From NCBI GenBank assembly GCA_900557175.1, contig USSL01000121.1, positions 1 to 5,980 of the forward strand: a DNA stretch of 5,980 bases, given 5' to 3'. This document shows, piece by piece, positions 5,962 to 5,980 of the stretch. Position 1 is the first letter of the stretch, and each line of letters opens with the position of its first letter. Below the pieces are notes generated by a model. That model searched no databases. It saw only the letters and a list, made by a program, of their open reading frames with translations, and was not told where the DNA came from. Origin of the DNA: an uncultured Eubacteriales bacterium (GTDB lineage: Bacteria; Bacillota; Clostridia; Lachnospirales; Lachnospiraceae). Made by a program: the position numbers and the translations under genes.

Positions 5962-5980
5962 CTTTAAGGCATAATAAAAG

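Overview
The window looks like a low-to-medium G+C Firmicute, most likely a gut Clostridia (Lachnospiraceae-like) genome. This rests on the lipoprotein and type II NADH dehydrogenase types, the Gram-positive style Shine-Dalgarno sequence and the codon use. The taxonomic call is inference from protein style only.

Layout. Positions 1-684 (+ strand) hold the 3' part of an RpiR-type SIS-domain regulator whose DNA-binding end lies outside the window. Positions 685-792 are a short intergenic gap with a strong two-way terminator. From about 5938 down to 793 (- strand) runs a tight four-gene operon, in transcription order: ndh2 (membrane-bound NADH:quinone oxidoreductase), a long-chain polyprenyl diphosphate synthase, a two-repeat PplA-like lipoprotein, and apbE (FAD:protein FMN transferase). 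The genes overlap by 8 bp or are separated by only 16-17 bp, so they are almost certainly co-transcribed and end at the shared terminator. The promoter and any earlier operon genes lie beyond position 5980.

How the genes fit together. This gene set is the core of the flavin-based extracellular electron transfer (FLEET/EET) system first described in Listeria monocytogenes. Ndh2 moves electrons from NADH to a dedicated quinone. The polyprenyl synthase supplies the quinone tail. ApbE/FmnB attaches FMN to extracytosolic proteins. The PplA-like lipoprotein carries the flavins outside the membrane. EetA, EetB, a DmkA/MenA-type prenyltransferase and a flavin transporter are not in the window.

Points that go beyond the standard picture. 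(1) The Ndh2 membrane domain has an Ala-rich, 11-residue-periodic insertion in a loop predicted to face outside, and it contains a near-canonical ApbE target motif, D-A-A-A-G-A-T-S. (2) The start of ndh2 seems damaged: a good N-terminal beta strand is present but in another frame, and the FAD-binding glycine loop is missing. (3) The lipoprotein has no ordinary SGAT motif but has a conserved D-L-A-A-[AS]-x-T at the equivalent place in both repeats. (4) The polyprenyl synthase departs from family consensus at several normally conserved residues. No RNA genes, CRISPR arrays, insertion sequences or recognisable promoters were seen.
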